NCBI RefSeq assembly: GCF_011758745.1
Contig: NZ_JAANOV010000001.1
Coordinates: 3,534,001 to 3,598,000 of the forward strand
Length of the DNA stretch: 64,000 nt
Source: Amycolatopsis granulosa
GTDB taxonomy: Bacteria; Actinomycetota; Actinomycetes; Mycobacteriales; Pseudonocardiaceae
Reading direction: 5' to 3'
The translations under genes were made by a program, and so were the position numbers. The first letter of the stretch is position 1; every line of letters starts with the position of its first letter. A model generated the notes under the pieces. The model worked only from the letters and a program-made list of their open reading frames with translations, was not told the DNA's origin and searched no databases. This document shows, in pieces, positions 51,707 through 61,126 of this stretch.

Positions 51707-52064
51707 GCCCGGCACCCCATATCTGGTGGATCCGCTCGACCATCACCGGGATCGCGAGGCAGGCCACGCCGAGGATCACGGTGCTCGACCGGCTGCGCTC
51801 GGCCAGCGCCCACGCCGTGCCCACCGGCAGGATCACCAGGGCACCGACGAGGTAGGCCAGGTAGGTCACCATGCTGTGCGGGCGGTCGCCGGCGATCAGC
51901 AGCACGATTCCGACGACCAGCTGCGCGACGAGCAGCGCCTCGACGACGGCGAGCGCGGCCAGCAGCGGGCGGCCCGGCTCGCGGCCCCGCGCGGCGGCGA
52001 CGAACGCCCACACGGCGACCAGCGCCGCAGCGACCGCGACGGCCACGCCGAACCCGGTGATCAC
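51699..52064 (-). CDS. Membrane protein (hypothetical)
   Basis: 121 residues and four hydrophobic segments (MITGFGVAVAVAAALVAVWA, LLVAQLVVGIVLLIAG, LVGALVILPVGTAWALA). First gene of a coupled pair with 51281-51706. No family recognised with certainty. Confidence 0.78.
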   Translation of the reverse strand: MITGFGVAVAVAAALVAVWAFVAAARGREPGRPLLAALAVVEALLVAQLVVGIVLLIAGDRPHSMVTYLAYLVGALVILPVGTAWALAERSRSSTVILGVACLAIPVMVERIHQIWGAGHG

Positions 52065-52631
52065 CCGTTCAGCTTAGCGACGTGGTGCGGGCCACCGGCC
52101 GTCAGGAGCGCGCTCGGCGGAAACTAACCGACCATCTCCGCGTTCACCCGGATGGCGGGCACGGCGCCCGGCGCGCCTGGCGCCGCCGGGATCAGTGCGG
52201 AAGGACCCCGCGCTCGCCGGACGGCGCGGCGAACGGGTGGTGGAAAGTCCACCGGATCACTCTGCGTGAGCGGAAAAAGGCCGGGCGGGCCGCCGGTTCG
52301 GCGGTTCGGCACGCGCCCGGCCACGGGGACCATGAACTCCGGGCACGCTGGTCGGCGACGGCAGGAGAGGAATCGGGTGATCTTCGAGTTGAGCTGGCGG
52401 GGAAACCCGGAACGGATATTCACGGCGATCGTTTCCAGGGCCACGGCCCGCACACCGGCTCTGCGCCCGCCCGGCCGCTGCCCGCAGCGCACCTGCCCGT
52501 GGTGCCGGCGTGACGATCGTGCCGGCAGGTGATTCCCGCACCGAACCCGTACACCGTTTCTTCCTGACGTGGTCAGCGGCCATCGGCGACGGGCGCACCC
52601 TGCCGGTGCGCTGCCACCGCGCCTCGGCAGG
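52065..52631. other. Intergenic region with one doubtful small gene
   Basis: 567 bp. The only frame with a decent ribosome site (GGAGAGGAA) is GTG 52377-52532 on the plus strand, 51 residues starting VIFELSWRGNPERIFTAIVS and ending with CPQRTCPWCRR, which could bind a metal. A second GTG frame starts at 52510. Neither resembles a family I know. The rest appears non-coding. Confidence 0.35.
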
Positions 52632-53132
52632 ATGTGCCCGGTGGAATCACCGGAACCGATCACACCACGGGTGAAGTCCTGGGCTGGTGCGCGTCCCGTG
52701 CGGATGGCGATGGCCACGCTGGCGGCCGCCGGGGTCGTCCTGGCGGCAGCACCCACCGCCACGGCCGGTGAGCCTCACTTCTACCGCTCCTGCGCGCAGG
52801 CCGATTTCTCCTGCCAGAACGGCGCCAAGATCTCGGGCCCGACCGACTACGACCGCTGCGACACGGGCTGGACGACCAAGGTGTGCGTCAAGTACGACGG
52901 CGACGTCGTGTACGTGCAGGACGGCTCGGCCGACGGGAGGTCCGCGCTCGGCGTCATCGAGGCGTCCAGCGGGGTGCGGGCGCGGGTCTGCCGCAACCCG
53001 CACGGGCACGGAACCTGGGCGAGGTGCAAGTTCGACTGGAGCGAGGGCGCCGCCAAGAAGGTCGAGGGTGGCGTCCTGCTGAGCTTCGACGAGATGCATC
53101 TCGGGACGCTCTGGTCGTTCACGCAGAACTGA
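52632..53132 (+). CDS. Secreted hypothetical protein
   Basis: 166 residues. A hydrophobic signal segment (MAMATLAAAGVVLAAAPTAT) ends at AGEPHF. The mature part has six Cys (YRSCAQADFSCQ, DRCDTGWTTKVCVKYDG, RVCRN, WARCKFDW), so probably three disulfides, and a beta-rich pattern. Start ATG 52632, with later in-frame ATGs possible. The terminal Trp/Phe-rich tail ends TLWSFTQN. Function unknown. Confidence 0.75.
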   Translation: MCPVESPEPITPRVKSWAGARPVRMAMATLAAAGVVLAAAPTATAGEPHFYRSCAQADFSCQNGAKISGPTDYDRCDTGWTTKVCVKYDGDVVYVQDGSADGRSALGVIEASSGVRARVCRNPHGHGTWARCKFDWSEGAAKKVEGGVLLSFDEMHLGTLWSFTQN

Positions 53133-53202
53133 CGAGGTCGCTCCCCGCCCCGGAGCCTCTACTCTGGGGTGATCGTTCACCCGTCGGGAATCTCAAGATC
53201 AC

Positions 53203-54903
53203 TTGACCGGACCAGCGCCGCGCTGGGACCCTTCTCGCATCGAGTACCGAGAGGGATGGACCGTCGCCGAGATCACGGCCCGCGTGCTGGTCGACGCCGG
53301 AGTCCGGCGCGCCTACACCGTGGCCGGCAGCGCGTTCCTCGAGTTCCTCGACGCCATCCGGTTCGAACCGCTGATGGCGCTGGTCACGGCACGCCAGGAC
53401 ACCGGTGCCGCGTTCATGGCCGAGGCCGAGGGCAAGCTGCGTGAGGTCCCCGCGCTGCTGCTCGGCGGGCCGGGCCCGGGCATCGCGGACTTCCTGGTGG
53501 CGGTGCGCTCGGCCTACCAGGACGGCACGCCGATGGTGGTGCTGGTCGAGGAGCGCGCGAGCGTCCGGCTCGCCGCCCCGGGTATCCAGGACGGGCTCGC
53601 CGAGCTGGACCCGCTCACGCTGTTCGGACCGTTCGCGAAGTGGACCGGCCGCGCCGGGACGGCCGCGCAGGTGCCGGTGCTGGCCGCGCAGGCCGTTCGC
53701 GCCGCGCGGGAGGGGCGCCGCGGACCGGCGGTGCTGGCGGTGCCCGCCGACTTCTGGGTGGCGCCGTTCCACGACGTCATCCCCGACCCCGAGCCGCGTC
53801 CGGACGACACAGGCGCGGCGCTGCGGTCCGCGCACGAGGTCGCGGCGCTGCTGGCCGACTCGCGCTACCCGGTGCTGATCGCCGGTGGTGTCGGGCGTGC
53901 CGCGCGCAAGGACCTGATCGCCGCCGCCGACCAGCTCGGCCTGGCCGTCTACACCGCGTTCCGCCGGCAGGACAGCTTCCCCGAGAACCACGCGCGCTAC
54001 GCCGGCCACCTCGGCGTCGGCATCCCGGCGGGGCAGCTGGACGCCCTGGAGCGGGCGGACGTGGTGCTGGCCGTGGGCACCCGGCTGGACGAGGTGACCA
54101 CGCAGAACAACCGGTACCCGCTGCCGTCGCAGACACTCGTGGTGATCGGTCCCGGCCTGCCGGCCACGCACCGTCGCGGGTTGACGTTCCGGATCGACTG
54201 CGAGGTCGGCTCGTTCCTGCGGCAGCTGGTCGCGGTGGGCGTCACCCGGTCGCGGCGCAGCTCGGCCGCCAACGCGGTCACCCACACCCACATGACCCCG
54301 CCCCGCACCAGCCCGGACCACCCGCTGGTGCATCCCGCGGACGTCGTCCGGGTGCTGCGCAAGGTCGCGCCGGAGGACACCGTGGTGACGGCCGATTCGG
54401 ACCCGACCGCCCGGTTCGTGCACCGGTACTGGTGCTTCACGCAGCCGCACACCCAGCTCGAACCGCCGGAGGGGGTGCGTGGCTACGCGGTGCCGGCCGC
54501 GCTGGGCGCGAAGTTGGCCGCGCCGAGGCGGACGGTGGTCGCGGTGGTCTCCGACGCCGCCGCCATGATGACCGGACAGGAACTGGAGACCGCGGTGCGG
54601 CACCGGGCGCCGATCCTCGCGGTCGTGTTCCAGAACGGCCTGTTCGCCGACCTGGCCACGCACCAGGCCGCCAAGCACGGGCGGCTGCACGGGGTGTCAC
54701 TCACGCCGGTGGACTTCGCGGCGTGGGCCCGCTCGTTCGGCGCCGCCGGTTACACGATCGAATCGCCCGAGCAGCTGGAGCCGACGTTCACGCGTGCCCT
54801 GCAGCACCAGCGGCCCAGCGTCGTCGACGTGCGCACGGACCCGGACGTGATCGATCCGGACACCCGGTTGTCCGCGCTGTTCCAGCGGCCGCGCAAGACC
54901 TAG
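53203..54903 (+). CDS. Thiamine-pyrophosphate-enzyme homologue (acetolactate-synthase-like) with altered key residues
   Basis: 566 residues with the three-domain layout of ALS/benzoylformate-decarboxylase enzymes (EGWTVAEITARVLVDAGV, PVLIAGGVGRAARK, YAVPAALGAKLAAP). The usual catalytic Glu motif reads ARQDTGAAFMAEAEG (Asp where R-H-E is expected), and the TPP/Mg motif reads VVSDAAAMMTGQELETAV, lacking G-D-G though D and a later Asn remain. So it may be a diverged or catalytically altered member. TTG start 53203. Confidence 0.85.
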   Translation: MTGPAPRWDPSRIEYREGWTVAEITARVLVDAGVRRAYTVAGSAFLEFLDAIRFEPLMALVTARQDTGAAFMAEAEGKLREVPALLLGGPGPGIADFLVAVRSAYQDGTPMVVLVEERASVRLAAPGIQDGLAELDPLTLFGPFAKWTGRAGTAAQVPVLAAQAVRAAREGRRGPAVLAVPADFWVAPFHDVIPDPEPRPDDTGAALRSAHEVAALLADSRYPVLIAGGVGRAARKDLIAAADQLGLAVYTAFRRQDSFPENHARYAGHLGVGIPAGQLDALERADVVLAVGTRLDEVTTQNNRYPLPSQTLVVIGPGLPATHRRGLTFRIDCEVGSFLRQLVAVGVTRSRRSSAANAVTHTHMTPPRTSPDHPLVHPADVVRVLRKVAPEDTVVTADSDPTARFVHRYWCFTQPHTQLEPPEGVRGYAVPAALGAKLAAPRRTVVAVVSDAAAMMTGQELETAVRHRAPILAVVFQNGLFADLATHQAAKHGRLHGVSLTPVDFAAWARSFGAAGYTIESPEQLEPTFTRALQHQRPSVVDVRTDPDVIDPDTRLSALFQRPRKT

Positions 54904-55085
54904 CGTTTCCGCCGGATGTGTGATCTACTGGTGGTGGTCTTCGACGATTTTGTGTTCGTGTTCAGGCACGCTCGCAAGATTTGGCGGGCGTAGTGGTTCC
55001 CCGTTCGGGGAGGCAAACCGATCCGCCGGTGACCCGGTACATCGAACCGGTGTGCCGTTTGTTTGCAGTATATGGAGATTTTTGC
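54904..55085 (+). promoter_or_regulatory. Leader region of the cold-shock gene
   Basis: 182 bp upstream of csp, AT-richer than its surroundings, with T-rich stretches (GATTTTGTG, TTTGTTTGC). Such long leaders in cspA-type genes adopt temperature-dependent structures; here it is only inferred. GGAG precedes the ATG. Confidence 0.5.
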
Positions 55086-55289
55086 ATGGCTCAGGGCACC
55101 GTGAAGTGGTTCAACTCCGAGAAGGGGTTCGGCTTCATCACTCCCGACGATGGCGGCGGCGACGTCTTCGTCCACTACTCGGAGATCCAGGGTCGCGGCT
55201 TCCGCACTCTGGAGGAGAACCAGCGGGTTGAGTTCGAGATCGGCCAGGGCCAGAAGGGCCCGCAGGCGACCGGCGTTAACGTCCTCTGA
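55086..55289 (+). CDS. Cold-shock protein, CspA family
   Basis: 67 residues, a single cold-shock domain: [19 protein letters not shown] (RNP1 KGFGFI) and [10 protein letters not shown] (RNP2 VFVHY). Binds single-stranded RNA/DNA in the cytosol as RNA chaperone. A strong terminator follows. Confidence 0.97.
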   Translation: MAQGTVKWFNSEKGFGFITPDDGGGDVFVHYSEIQGRGFRTLEENQRVEFEIGQGQKGPQATGVNVL

Positions 55290-55303
55290 TTCGACTTCGA
55301 ACG

Positions 55304-55336
55304 ACAGCCCCCGTCTTCTCGTGAGGCGGGGGCTGT
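55304..55336 (+). terminator. Terminator of the cold-shock gene
   Basis: A perfect 10-bp stem (ACAGCCCCCG / CGGGGGCTGT) with a 13-base loop, followed by CTTCGTTT. Confidence 0.9.
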
Positions 55337-55452
55337 CTTCGTTTCCACCTCGTGTCCGAACGGTGTTCACCAATCGTCCCGACCTCGGTCCGCAAGATCG
55401 TGCCGTCCGGTACCTTCATGCGGGTGTGGTTCGAGGGCGAGGGGTGGAACCG

Positions 55453-56844
55453 ATGACTGCGACCGCGACGCGGCCCCCCGCGCCCGGCGGCCCTGGCGGT
55501 CGGATCCCCGAACCCGCCGCGTCCCCGAACGCGCCGCGCGCCGGTCTGGCCGGCCTGGCCGAGCTGCCCGGCGCCGCCGTCCGCTCGGTGGTGCGCTCGG
55601 CCCGCACCACTCCGGGCCGCCTGACGGTGATCGCGGTCGGGCTGGTCGTGCTGGCCCTGCTCGCCGGGGTGGTCGCCACGATCACCCTGCAGGAGCGCAA
55701 GAACACGATCAACGACCTGATCGACCACCGGGAACCGCTGGCCGCGGCGTCGCAGGAGGTGTACCGGTCGCTGTCGGACGCCGACGCGACCGCGGCGAGC
55801 GCGTTCCTCGCGATCGGCGTGGAGCCGGCTGCGCTGCGCCAGCGCTACGACACCTCGATCGCCCGGGCCGGTGTCGCCCTGGGCAAGGCCGCGTCCGACT
55901 CGGCGGGCGTGCCCGAGGCGGCCGCGCAGGTGCAGACCCTGACCCGGCAGCTGCCCGTCTACACCGGCCTGGTGGAGACGGCCCGGGCGAACAAGCGCCA
56001 GGGCTTCCCGGTCGGCTCGTCCTACCTGCGCGAGGCGTCCGACCTGATGCGCAGCACCATCCTGCCCGCGGCGCAGGACCTGTACCGGATCGACACCGAC
56101 CGGCTGGCCGGTGAGCAGGACGACGCGAGCGGTTTCCCGTGGGTGAGCACGCTGCTGGTGCTGGCGCTGCTCGCGGCGCTGGTCGCGACCCAGGTGTACC
56201 TGACCCGCAAGACCAACCGGGTGCTCAACGTCGGCCTGGTCGTCGCGACGGCGGCCACGGTGCTCGCGCTGCTCTGGGGCGCGGCGGCGGTCATCGTGCA
56301 GAGCGTGCTGGTCGGCAGCGGCGCCACCGACGGCAGTCACCAGGTCGACGTGCTGGTCCGCACCCGGATCGCAGCGTTGCAGGCCCGCGCCAACGAGATG
56401 CTGACGCTGGTCGCGCGCGGTGACGGTGGCACCTACGAACGCGACTTCGACGCGCTCGCGCCGCAGGTCACCGGCCTGCTCGCGGAGGCGAAGGGCTTTG
56501 CCACCGGCGACACGGCCCGCGAGGTGCAGGGCGCGGCCGACAGCGCGCAGCAGTGGCTGTCCACGCACCAGGAAATCCGGGCCAAGGACGTCGACGGTGC
56601 CTACTCCGACGCCGTGAAGCTCGCGGTCGACTCGTCGGTGCCGGGCGGCGCGGCCACCACCTTCGCGCACCTCGACGACGCCCTCGTCGCGGCGATCGGG
56701 TACGGCCGCCAGGCGTTCCTGGACGACACCCGCGGCGGCGACCGTGCGCTGACGCTGCTCGCGCCCGGTGTCGCGGTGCTGGCCGTGGTCGCGGCCGCGG
56801 GCGCCACGATGGGGATCAGGGACAGGCTGAGGGAGTACCGCTGA
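55453..56844 (+). CDS. glnX: GlnX-like membrane sensor component
   Basis: 463 residues. Two blocks of transmembrane helices (LTVIAVGLVVLALLAGVVAT; two more near 240-280; one near the C-terminus) enclose large helical extracytoplasmic domains. It is the first gene of an operon whose next genes are a GlnH-type binding lipoprotein and PknG, as in mycobacteria, where GlnX relays amino-acid binding by GlnH to PknG. ATG 55453 follows GAGGGG. Confidence 0.88.
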   Translation: MTATATRPPAPGGPGGRIPEPAASPNAPRAGLAGLAELPGAAVRSVVRSARTTPGRLTVIAVGLVVLALLAGVVATITLQERKNTINDLIDHREPLAAASQEVYRSLSDADATAASAFLAIGVEPAALRQRYDTSIARAGVALGKAASDSAGVPEAAAQVQTLTRQLPVYTGLVETARANKRQGFPVGSSYLREASDLMRSTILPAAQDLYRIDTDRLAGEQDDASGFPWVSTLLVLALLAALVATQVYLTRKTNRVLNVGLVVATAATVLALLWGAAAVIVQSVLVGSGATDGSHQVDVLVRTRIAALQARANEMLTLVARGDGGTYERDFDALAPQVTGLLAEAKGFATGDTAREVQGAADSAQQWLSTHQEIRAKDVDGAYSDAVKLAVDSSVPGGAATTFAHLDDALVAAIGYGRQAFLDDTRGGDRALTLLAPGVAVLAVVAAAGATMGIRDRLREYR

Positions 56845-57800
56845 TGGCTCGGGGGAAGGTGGCCGCGCTCGTCGCGGCCGTCGCACTGCTGGCCGCCGCC
56901 TGCGGCAGCGCCGGGACACCGGCCGACCCCGCGCCGGTGGGGGACGTGCGGGCGCCGTTGCCGGCCGGGACCGGCGGTGGCGACCAGGGCGCCGGCAGCG
57001 GCGCGGACAACACCTGCGACACCCGCAGCCTCTCGCCGAACGGGTCGATCCCGTCCGGGTCGACCATGGACAAGATCCGCAGCCGCGGACGGCTGATCGC
57101 CGGGGTGGACCAGACGAACTTCCTGTTCGGCTTCCTCAACCCCGCCAGCGGTAACCTCGAGGGCTTCGACATCGAGATCGCCAAGCAGATCGCGGCGTCG
57201 ATCTTCGGCCGGTGGGAGGGGCACATCCAGTGGGTGGCCATCCCGTCCTCGGCGCGCGAGAACGTGTTGAAGGATCACCAGGTCGACATCGTCGTGCGCA
57301 CCTACAGCATCACCTGCAGCCGGATGAAGGACGTCGCGTTCTCCGCGCCGTACTACCAGACCGGTCAGGAGGTGCTGGTGCCCAAGAGCTCCGGGCTGCG
57401 TGGCATGGCGGACCTCGGCGGCAAGCGGGTGTGCGCGGCGAAGAACTCCACCTCGCTGTCGACGATCGGCCGCGCGCAGCCGCGGCCGATCCCGGTGTCG
57501 GTGAACAACTGGTCGGACTGCCTGGTGCTGCTCCAGCAGGGTCAGGTGGACGCGGTGTCGACCGACAACGTCATCCTCGCCGGCATGGTGCGCCAGGACC
57601 CGAACCTGGAGGTCGTGGGGGAACCGTTGACACGCGAGTACTACGGCGTCGGCATCCCGCTGGGCCAGGACGACATGGTCCGGTTCGTCAACGCCGTCCT
57701 GGAGAACGTCCGCACCGGCGGCGCCTGGCAGAACACGTACAAGTACTGGATCGAGCCGGCACTCGGCCCCGGTTCGCCGCCGGCCGTGTCCTACCGCTGA
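56844..57800 (+). CDS. glnH: GlnH-like amino-acid-binding lipoprotein
   Basis: 318 residues with lipobox LLAAACGSAG, so anchored to the outer membrane face of the cytoplasmic membrane. A type 3 solute-binding fold follows (LIAGVDQTNFLFGFLNPAS, DIVVRTYSITCSRMKDVAFS, KRVCAAKNSTSLSTI). In mycobacteria it binds Asp/Glu and signals through GlnX to PknG. Start overlaps the glnX stop by one base (TGATG). Confidence 0.92.
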   Translation: MARGKVAALVAAVALLAAACGSAGTPADPAPVGDVRAPLPAGTGGGDQGAGSGADNTCDTRSLSPNGSIPSGSTMDKIRSRGRLIAGVDQTNFLFGFLNPASGNLEGFDIEIAKQIAASIFGRWEGHIQWVAIPSSARENVLKDHQVDIVVRTYSITCSRMKDVAFSAPYYQTGQEVLVPKSSGLRGMADLGGKRVCAAKNSTSLSTIGRAQPRPIPVSVNNWSDCLVLLQQGQVDAVSTDNVILAGMVRQDPNLEVVGEPLTREYYGVGIPLGQDDMVRFVNAVLENVRTGGAWQNTYKYWIEPALGPGSPPAVSYR

Positions 57801-57813
57801 GGGGGCGTCCACA

Positions 57814-60300
57814 GTGTCCGAAGAGGAGCGCCGTTCGCGCCACGCGCGCCCGGACGACCAGCCGATCACCGGCTCGTTCGCCGGCGAACCCGGCACCGGC
57901 TGGAGCCGTCCGGTCGACGAGCTGAGCGGTGACCGGCCGGCCCCGATCGACGAGCCGGTGCCCTCGGCGGCCCGCACGCAGATCATCGAGCCGGTCCGGC
58001 CGCCCGCGGAACCCGTGGAGCCGGACGACGTCCAGCTCACCAGCGTGCTCGCCTCGCCGGCCCCGATGACCGAGATGATCCGCCCGCCCGCACCGCCGCC
58101 CGAGCCGAGCGGGCCCGGCGTGCTGCCCGAACCGGGCACGGACAGTGTGCTGCCGGAGCGGTCCGGTGGGCACACCGGACCGGGCAGCCGGGGCACCGGG
58201 TCCGGCGCGTTCCCGGGCACCTCCCGGCGCACGGGGCGGCGGACCTCGCGCCGCGGCCGTCTCGGCGCGGGCCTGGTCGAGGTCCCGCCGGTGCCCTACC
58301 GCGACCCGGCTTCGGCCGTCCTCACCAACCCCGTGGTGTCGGAGGAGAAGCGGTACTGCGGCAACTGCTCGGCGAAGGTCGGCCGCGGCCCGGCCGGCCC
58401 CGAAGGCGTGTGCGAGAAGTGCGGCACCGCCTACTCGTTCCTGCCCACGCTGCAGCCCGGCGACCTGGTCGGCGGGCAGTACGAGGTGCTCGGCGCGCTC
58501 GCCTACGGTGGTCTCGGCTGGATCTACCTCGCCAAGGACCGCAACGTCAACGACCGCTGGGTCGTCCTGAAAGGACTGATCGACACCGGTGACCCGACCG
58601 CGGTCGCGGCCGCGGTGAACGAAACCCGGTTCCTGTCCGAGGTCGAGCACCCGAACATCGTCAAGATCTACAACTTCGTGCAGCACCCGGACCCGCGCAC
58701 CGGCCGCGCCATCGGCTACATCGTGATGGAGTACATCGGCGGTCAGTCGCTGCGCCAGCTCGCACTGGCCCACCAGCGCGCCGCCGGGCGGCCGGAGCCG
58801 CTGCCGGTCGCCCAGGTGATCGCCTACGGCCTGGAGATCCTGCCGGCACTCGGCTACCTGCACAGCCAAGGCCTGCTGTACTGCGACCTCAAGCCGGACA
58901 ACGTGATCCAGACGCACGAGCAGCTCAAGCTCATCGACCTGGGCGCGGTGCGGCGCATCGACGACTACACCAGCCCGCTGTTCTTCACCACCGGCTACAG
59001 CGCCCCGGAGCTGACCACGCACGGCGCGTCGATCGCGTCGGACCTCTACACCGTGGGCCGCACGCTGGCGGTGCTCAGCTTCGAGTTCAACGGCTACACC
59101 ACGAAGTACAAGGCCGGACTGCCCACCCCGGACGAGATCCCGCTGTTCAAACTGTTCGGGTCCTACTACCGGTTCCTCAAGCGAGCCACGCACCCCGACC
59201 CGGACCGCCGGTTCGTCTCCGCGGAGGAGATGGCCGACCAGTTGTCCGGGGTGCTGCGTGAGATCATCGCGATGGGCACCGGGAAACCGCGTCCGGCCGT
59301 GTCCACTGTGTTCGGTCCGGAGACCAACACCTTCGGGGTGGACCTGGTCGTGCCGGAGGCGGGCTGGACGGTGCCGCTGCCGGACGTCGTGGAGGTGGTG
59401 TCCGGTCTGCCGATCCCGCAGGTCGACACCGACGACGCGGCCGCGGGTGTGCTCGCGACGGCGACGGCGCTGGACCCGCGGGCCGCGATCGACGCGCTCG
59501 CCGGCGCGCCGCCGGACTCGATCGAGGTGCGGCTGCGCATCGTCCGCGCGCGCATCGAGCTGGGCGAGCTGGCCGAGGCGAGCCGTCAGCTGCAGGCCGC
59601 GCAATACCTGGCGATCCGGGCCGGGTACCCGCACGACTGGCGCATCGACTGGCACCGGGGCCTGATCGAGCTCGCCGGCGGCCGGCCACGGGTGGCGAAC
59701 GTCGCGCTCGAGACGGTCTACGACGATCTGCCCGGCGAGATCGCCCCGAAGCTCGCGCTCGCGGTGAGCGCGGAGGGCATCGGCGACTACTTCACGGCGG
59801 CGCGGCTGTACGAGCAGGTGTGGCGCACGGACCGCTCGTACGTGAGCGCGGCGTTCGGACTGGCGCGGGTGTACCTGGCGCAGGGCGCGCGGGCCGGGGC
59901 GATCGAGGTGCTGGAGTCGGTGCCCCCGGCCTCGACGCACTACATCGCGGCGCAGGTCGCGGCGATCAAGGTCAAGATCCGGGCCAGTGGGCCGGCCGCG
60001 CGGATCGGCGAGGCGGACCTGGTGGACGCCGGTGTGAAGCTGGAGCAGCTGCGGCTGGACGCCGAGGGACGCACGCGGTTGTCCGCGGAGGTGCTGGAGG
60101 CGGCGTTCGCCCACGTGCAAGCCGCCCCGGACGGCTACCGGTCGGCTGCCCGGGTACTCGGTTGTGCACTGTCCGAACGCGACATCCGTTTCGGGCTGGA
60201 GCGGTGCTACCGCACGCTGGCGCGGCTGGCGCACACCGCGGCCGAACGCATCGAGCTGGTCGACCGCGCGAACTCGGTGCGCCCCCGCACCCTCACCTGA
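57814..60300 (+). CDS. pknG: Serine/threonine protein kinase PknG
   Basis: 828 residues, soluble. Disordered Pro-rich N-terminus (1-175); rubredoxin-like part with CGNCSAKV and CEKCGTAYSF (about 181-207); kinase domain from VLGALAYGGLGWIYLAKDR (about 225), catalytic loop YCDLKPDNV and DLG in place of DFG; then TPR-type helical repeats to the end (LAEASRQLQAAQYLAIRAGY). PknG phosphorylates GarA/OdhI to control 2-oxoglutarate metabolism. GTG start 13 bp after glnH. Confidence 0.97.
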   Translation: MSEEERRSRHARPDDQPITGSFAGEPGTGWSRPVDELSGDRPAPIDEPVPSAARTQIIEPVRPPAEPVEPDDVQLTSVLASPAPMTEMIRPPAPPPEPSGPGVLPEPGTDSVLPERSGGHTGPGSRGTGSGAFPGTSRRTGRRTSRRGRLGAGLVEVPPVPYRDPASAVLTNPVVSEEKRYCGNCSAKVGRGPAGPEGVCEKCGTAYSFLPTLQPGDLVGGQYEVLGALAYGGLGWIYLAKDRNVNDRWVVLKGLIDTGDPTAVAAAVNETRFLSEVEHPNIVKIYNFVQHPDPRTGRAIGYIVMEYIGGQSLRQLALAHQRAAGRPEPLPVAQVIAYGLEILPALGYLHSQGLLYCDLKPDNVIQTHEQLKLIDLGAVRRIDDYTSPLFFTTGYSAPELTTHGASIASDLYTVGRTLAVLSFEFNGYTTKYKAGLPTPDEIPLFKLFGSYYRFLKRATHPDPDRRFVSAEEMADQLSGVLREIIAMGTGKPRPAVSTVFGPETNTFGVDLVVPEAGWTVPLPDVVEVVSGLPIPQVDTDDAAAGVLATATALDPRAAIDALAGAPPDSIEVRLRIVRARIELGELAEASRQLQAAQYLAIRAGYPHDWRIDWHRGLIELAGGRPRVANVALETVYDDLPGEIAPKLALAVSAEGIGDYFTAARLYEQVWRTDRSYVSAAFGLARVYLAQGARAGAIEVLESVPPASTHYIAAQVAAIKVKIRASGPAARIGEADLVDAGVKLEQLRLDAEGRTRLSAEVLEAAFAHVQAAPDGYRSAARVLGCALSERDIRFGLERCYRTLARLAHTAAERIELVDRANSVRPRTLT

Positions 60301-60310
60301 CCCCCGCACC

Positions 60311-60352
60311 GGCAAACACGCCGCCGGGAGCGGCAAACACGCCGCCGGGAGC
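60311..60352. repeat. 21-bp tandem repeat, two units (site B)
   Basis: Two identical 21-bp units (60311-60331, 60332-60352), each starting GGCAAACACGCCGCC, lie in the 85-bp gap between the convergent pknG and thioesterase genes. The reverse complement resembles the units at 8646-8729 at about 18 of 21 positions. Confidence 0.85.
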
Positions 60353-60385
60353 GCCCCGCAACGTGCTGTCGGGCGGCGGTGCGGG

Positions 60386-60979
60386 TCAGGGGTTGATGTC
60401 CCAGTCGTCGTGCCGCAGCCGTGGGGCCTGGGTGAACTTCGCCAGCGCGTCCGCGTCGCCGTGCGTGGTGAAGTGCTCGAGTCCGACCTGGACGAACAGT
60501 CCCCGCGCGCGCACGGCCACCGGGCCGTCCGCCGAGTCCAGGTGCCCGTCCGCACTCGCGTAGATCTTGCGCCCGGCCACGCCGTCCACCCGCGCTGCGA
60601 TGAACAGCGTCGTCCCAACCGGAACGGGGAGCAGGAAATCGGTTTCCAGCTTGCCGGTCACCGCGGGGCGGCGAAGCAGGTTCCCGACCGTGGAACCGAG
60701 CGCCTCGTCGAAAGCGCACGCCAGCAATCCACCGTGGGCCAGCCCCGGTGCGCCCTGGTGCGCCCGGGTGACCGGGAACCGGGAGTGGACCACACCGGAC
60801 TCGCCGACGGTTGAGTGGATGTGGAGTCCGTTGTCGACGTCGCCGCAGCCGAAGCACTCCGTGTAGTGCATCTCGAGATCCGTACCCGGCCCGGGTGCCT
60901 TGCGGTGGATCTCCGGCGGTTCGGTTTCCACCGGAGGCCAGGGATTCGCAGGTCGGCGCTTGTCGCTCACATCGGACAC
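60386..60979 (-). CDS. PaaI/hotdog-fold thioesterase
   Basis: 197 residues: hotdog core with GAPGLAHGGLLACAFDEALG (the H-G-G helix), TGKLETDFLLPVPVGTTL and KIYASADGHLDS. Unusual: an N-terminal extension with YTECFGCGDVDNGLHIHST, whose two Cys could bind a metal or serve structure. Acyl-CoA thioesterase of unknown acyl specificity. Confidence 0.88.
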   Translation of the reverse strand: MSDVSDKRRPANPWPPVETEPPEIHRKAPGPGTDLEMHYTECFGCGDVDNGLHIHSTVGESGVVHSRFPVTRAHQGAPGLAHGGLLACAFDEALGSTVGNLLRRPAVTGKLETDFLLPVPVGTTLFIAARVDGVAGRKIYASADGHLDSADGPVAVRARGLFVQVGLEHFTTHGDADALAKFTQAPRLRHDDWDINP

Positions 60980-61126
60980 GGTAACCGGATCTACCGCGGG
61001 AACGCGCGGTCACCCCGCCGCCGGAGAGACAAAAGCCACGGCACGAGGGAAAATTACCAGCCGATGGCACTAAGGTCGCATCCTTGACCGCGCTGGAACG
61101 AAAAGTTTGAGGAGGTCGGGGCGAAC

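Noticed and set aside
57688..60618. A 976-codon open frame antisense to pknG, and a 1333-codon one at 13705-17706 antisense to the selenium-binding region
   Set aside because: Both mirror well-supported genes on the plus strand and have low-complexity translations; they are compositional shadows.
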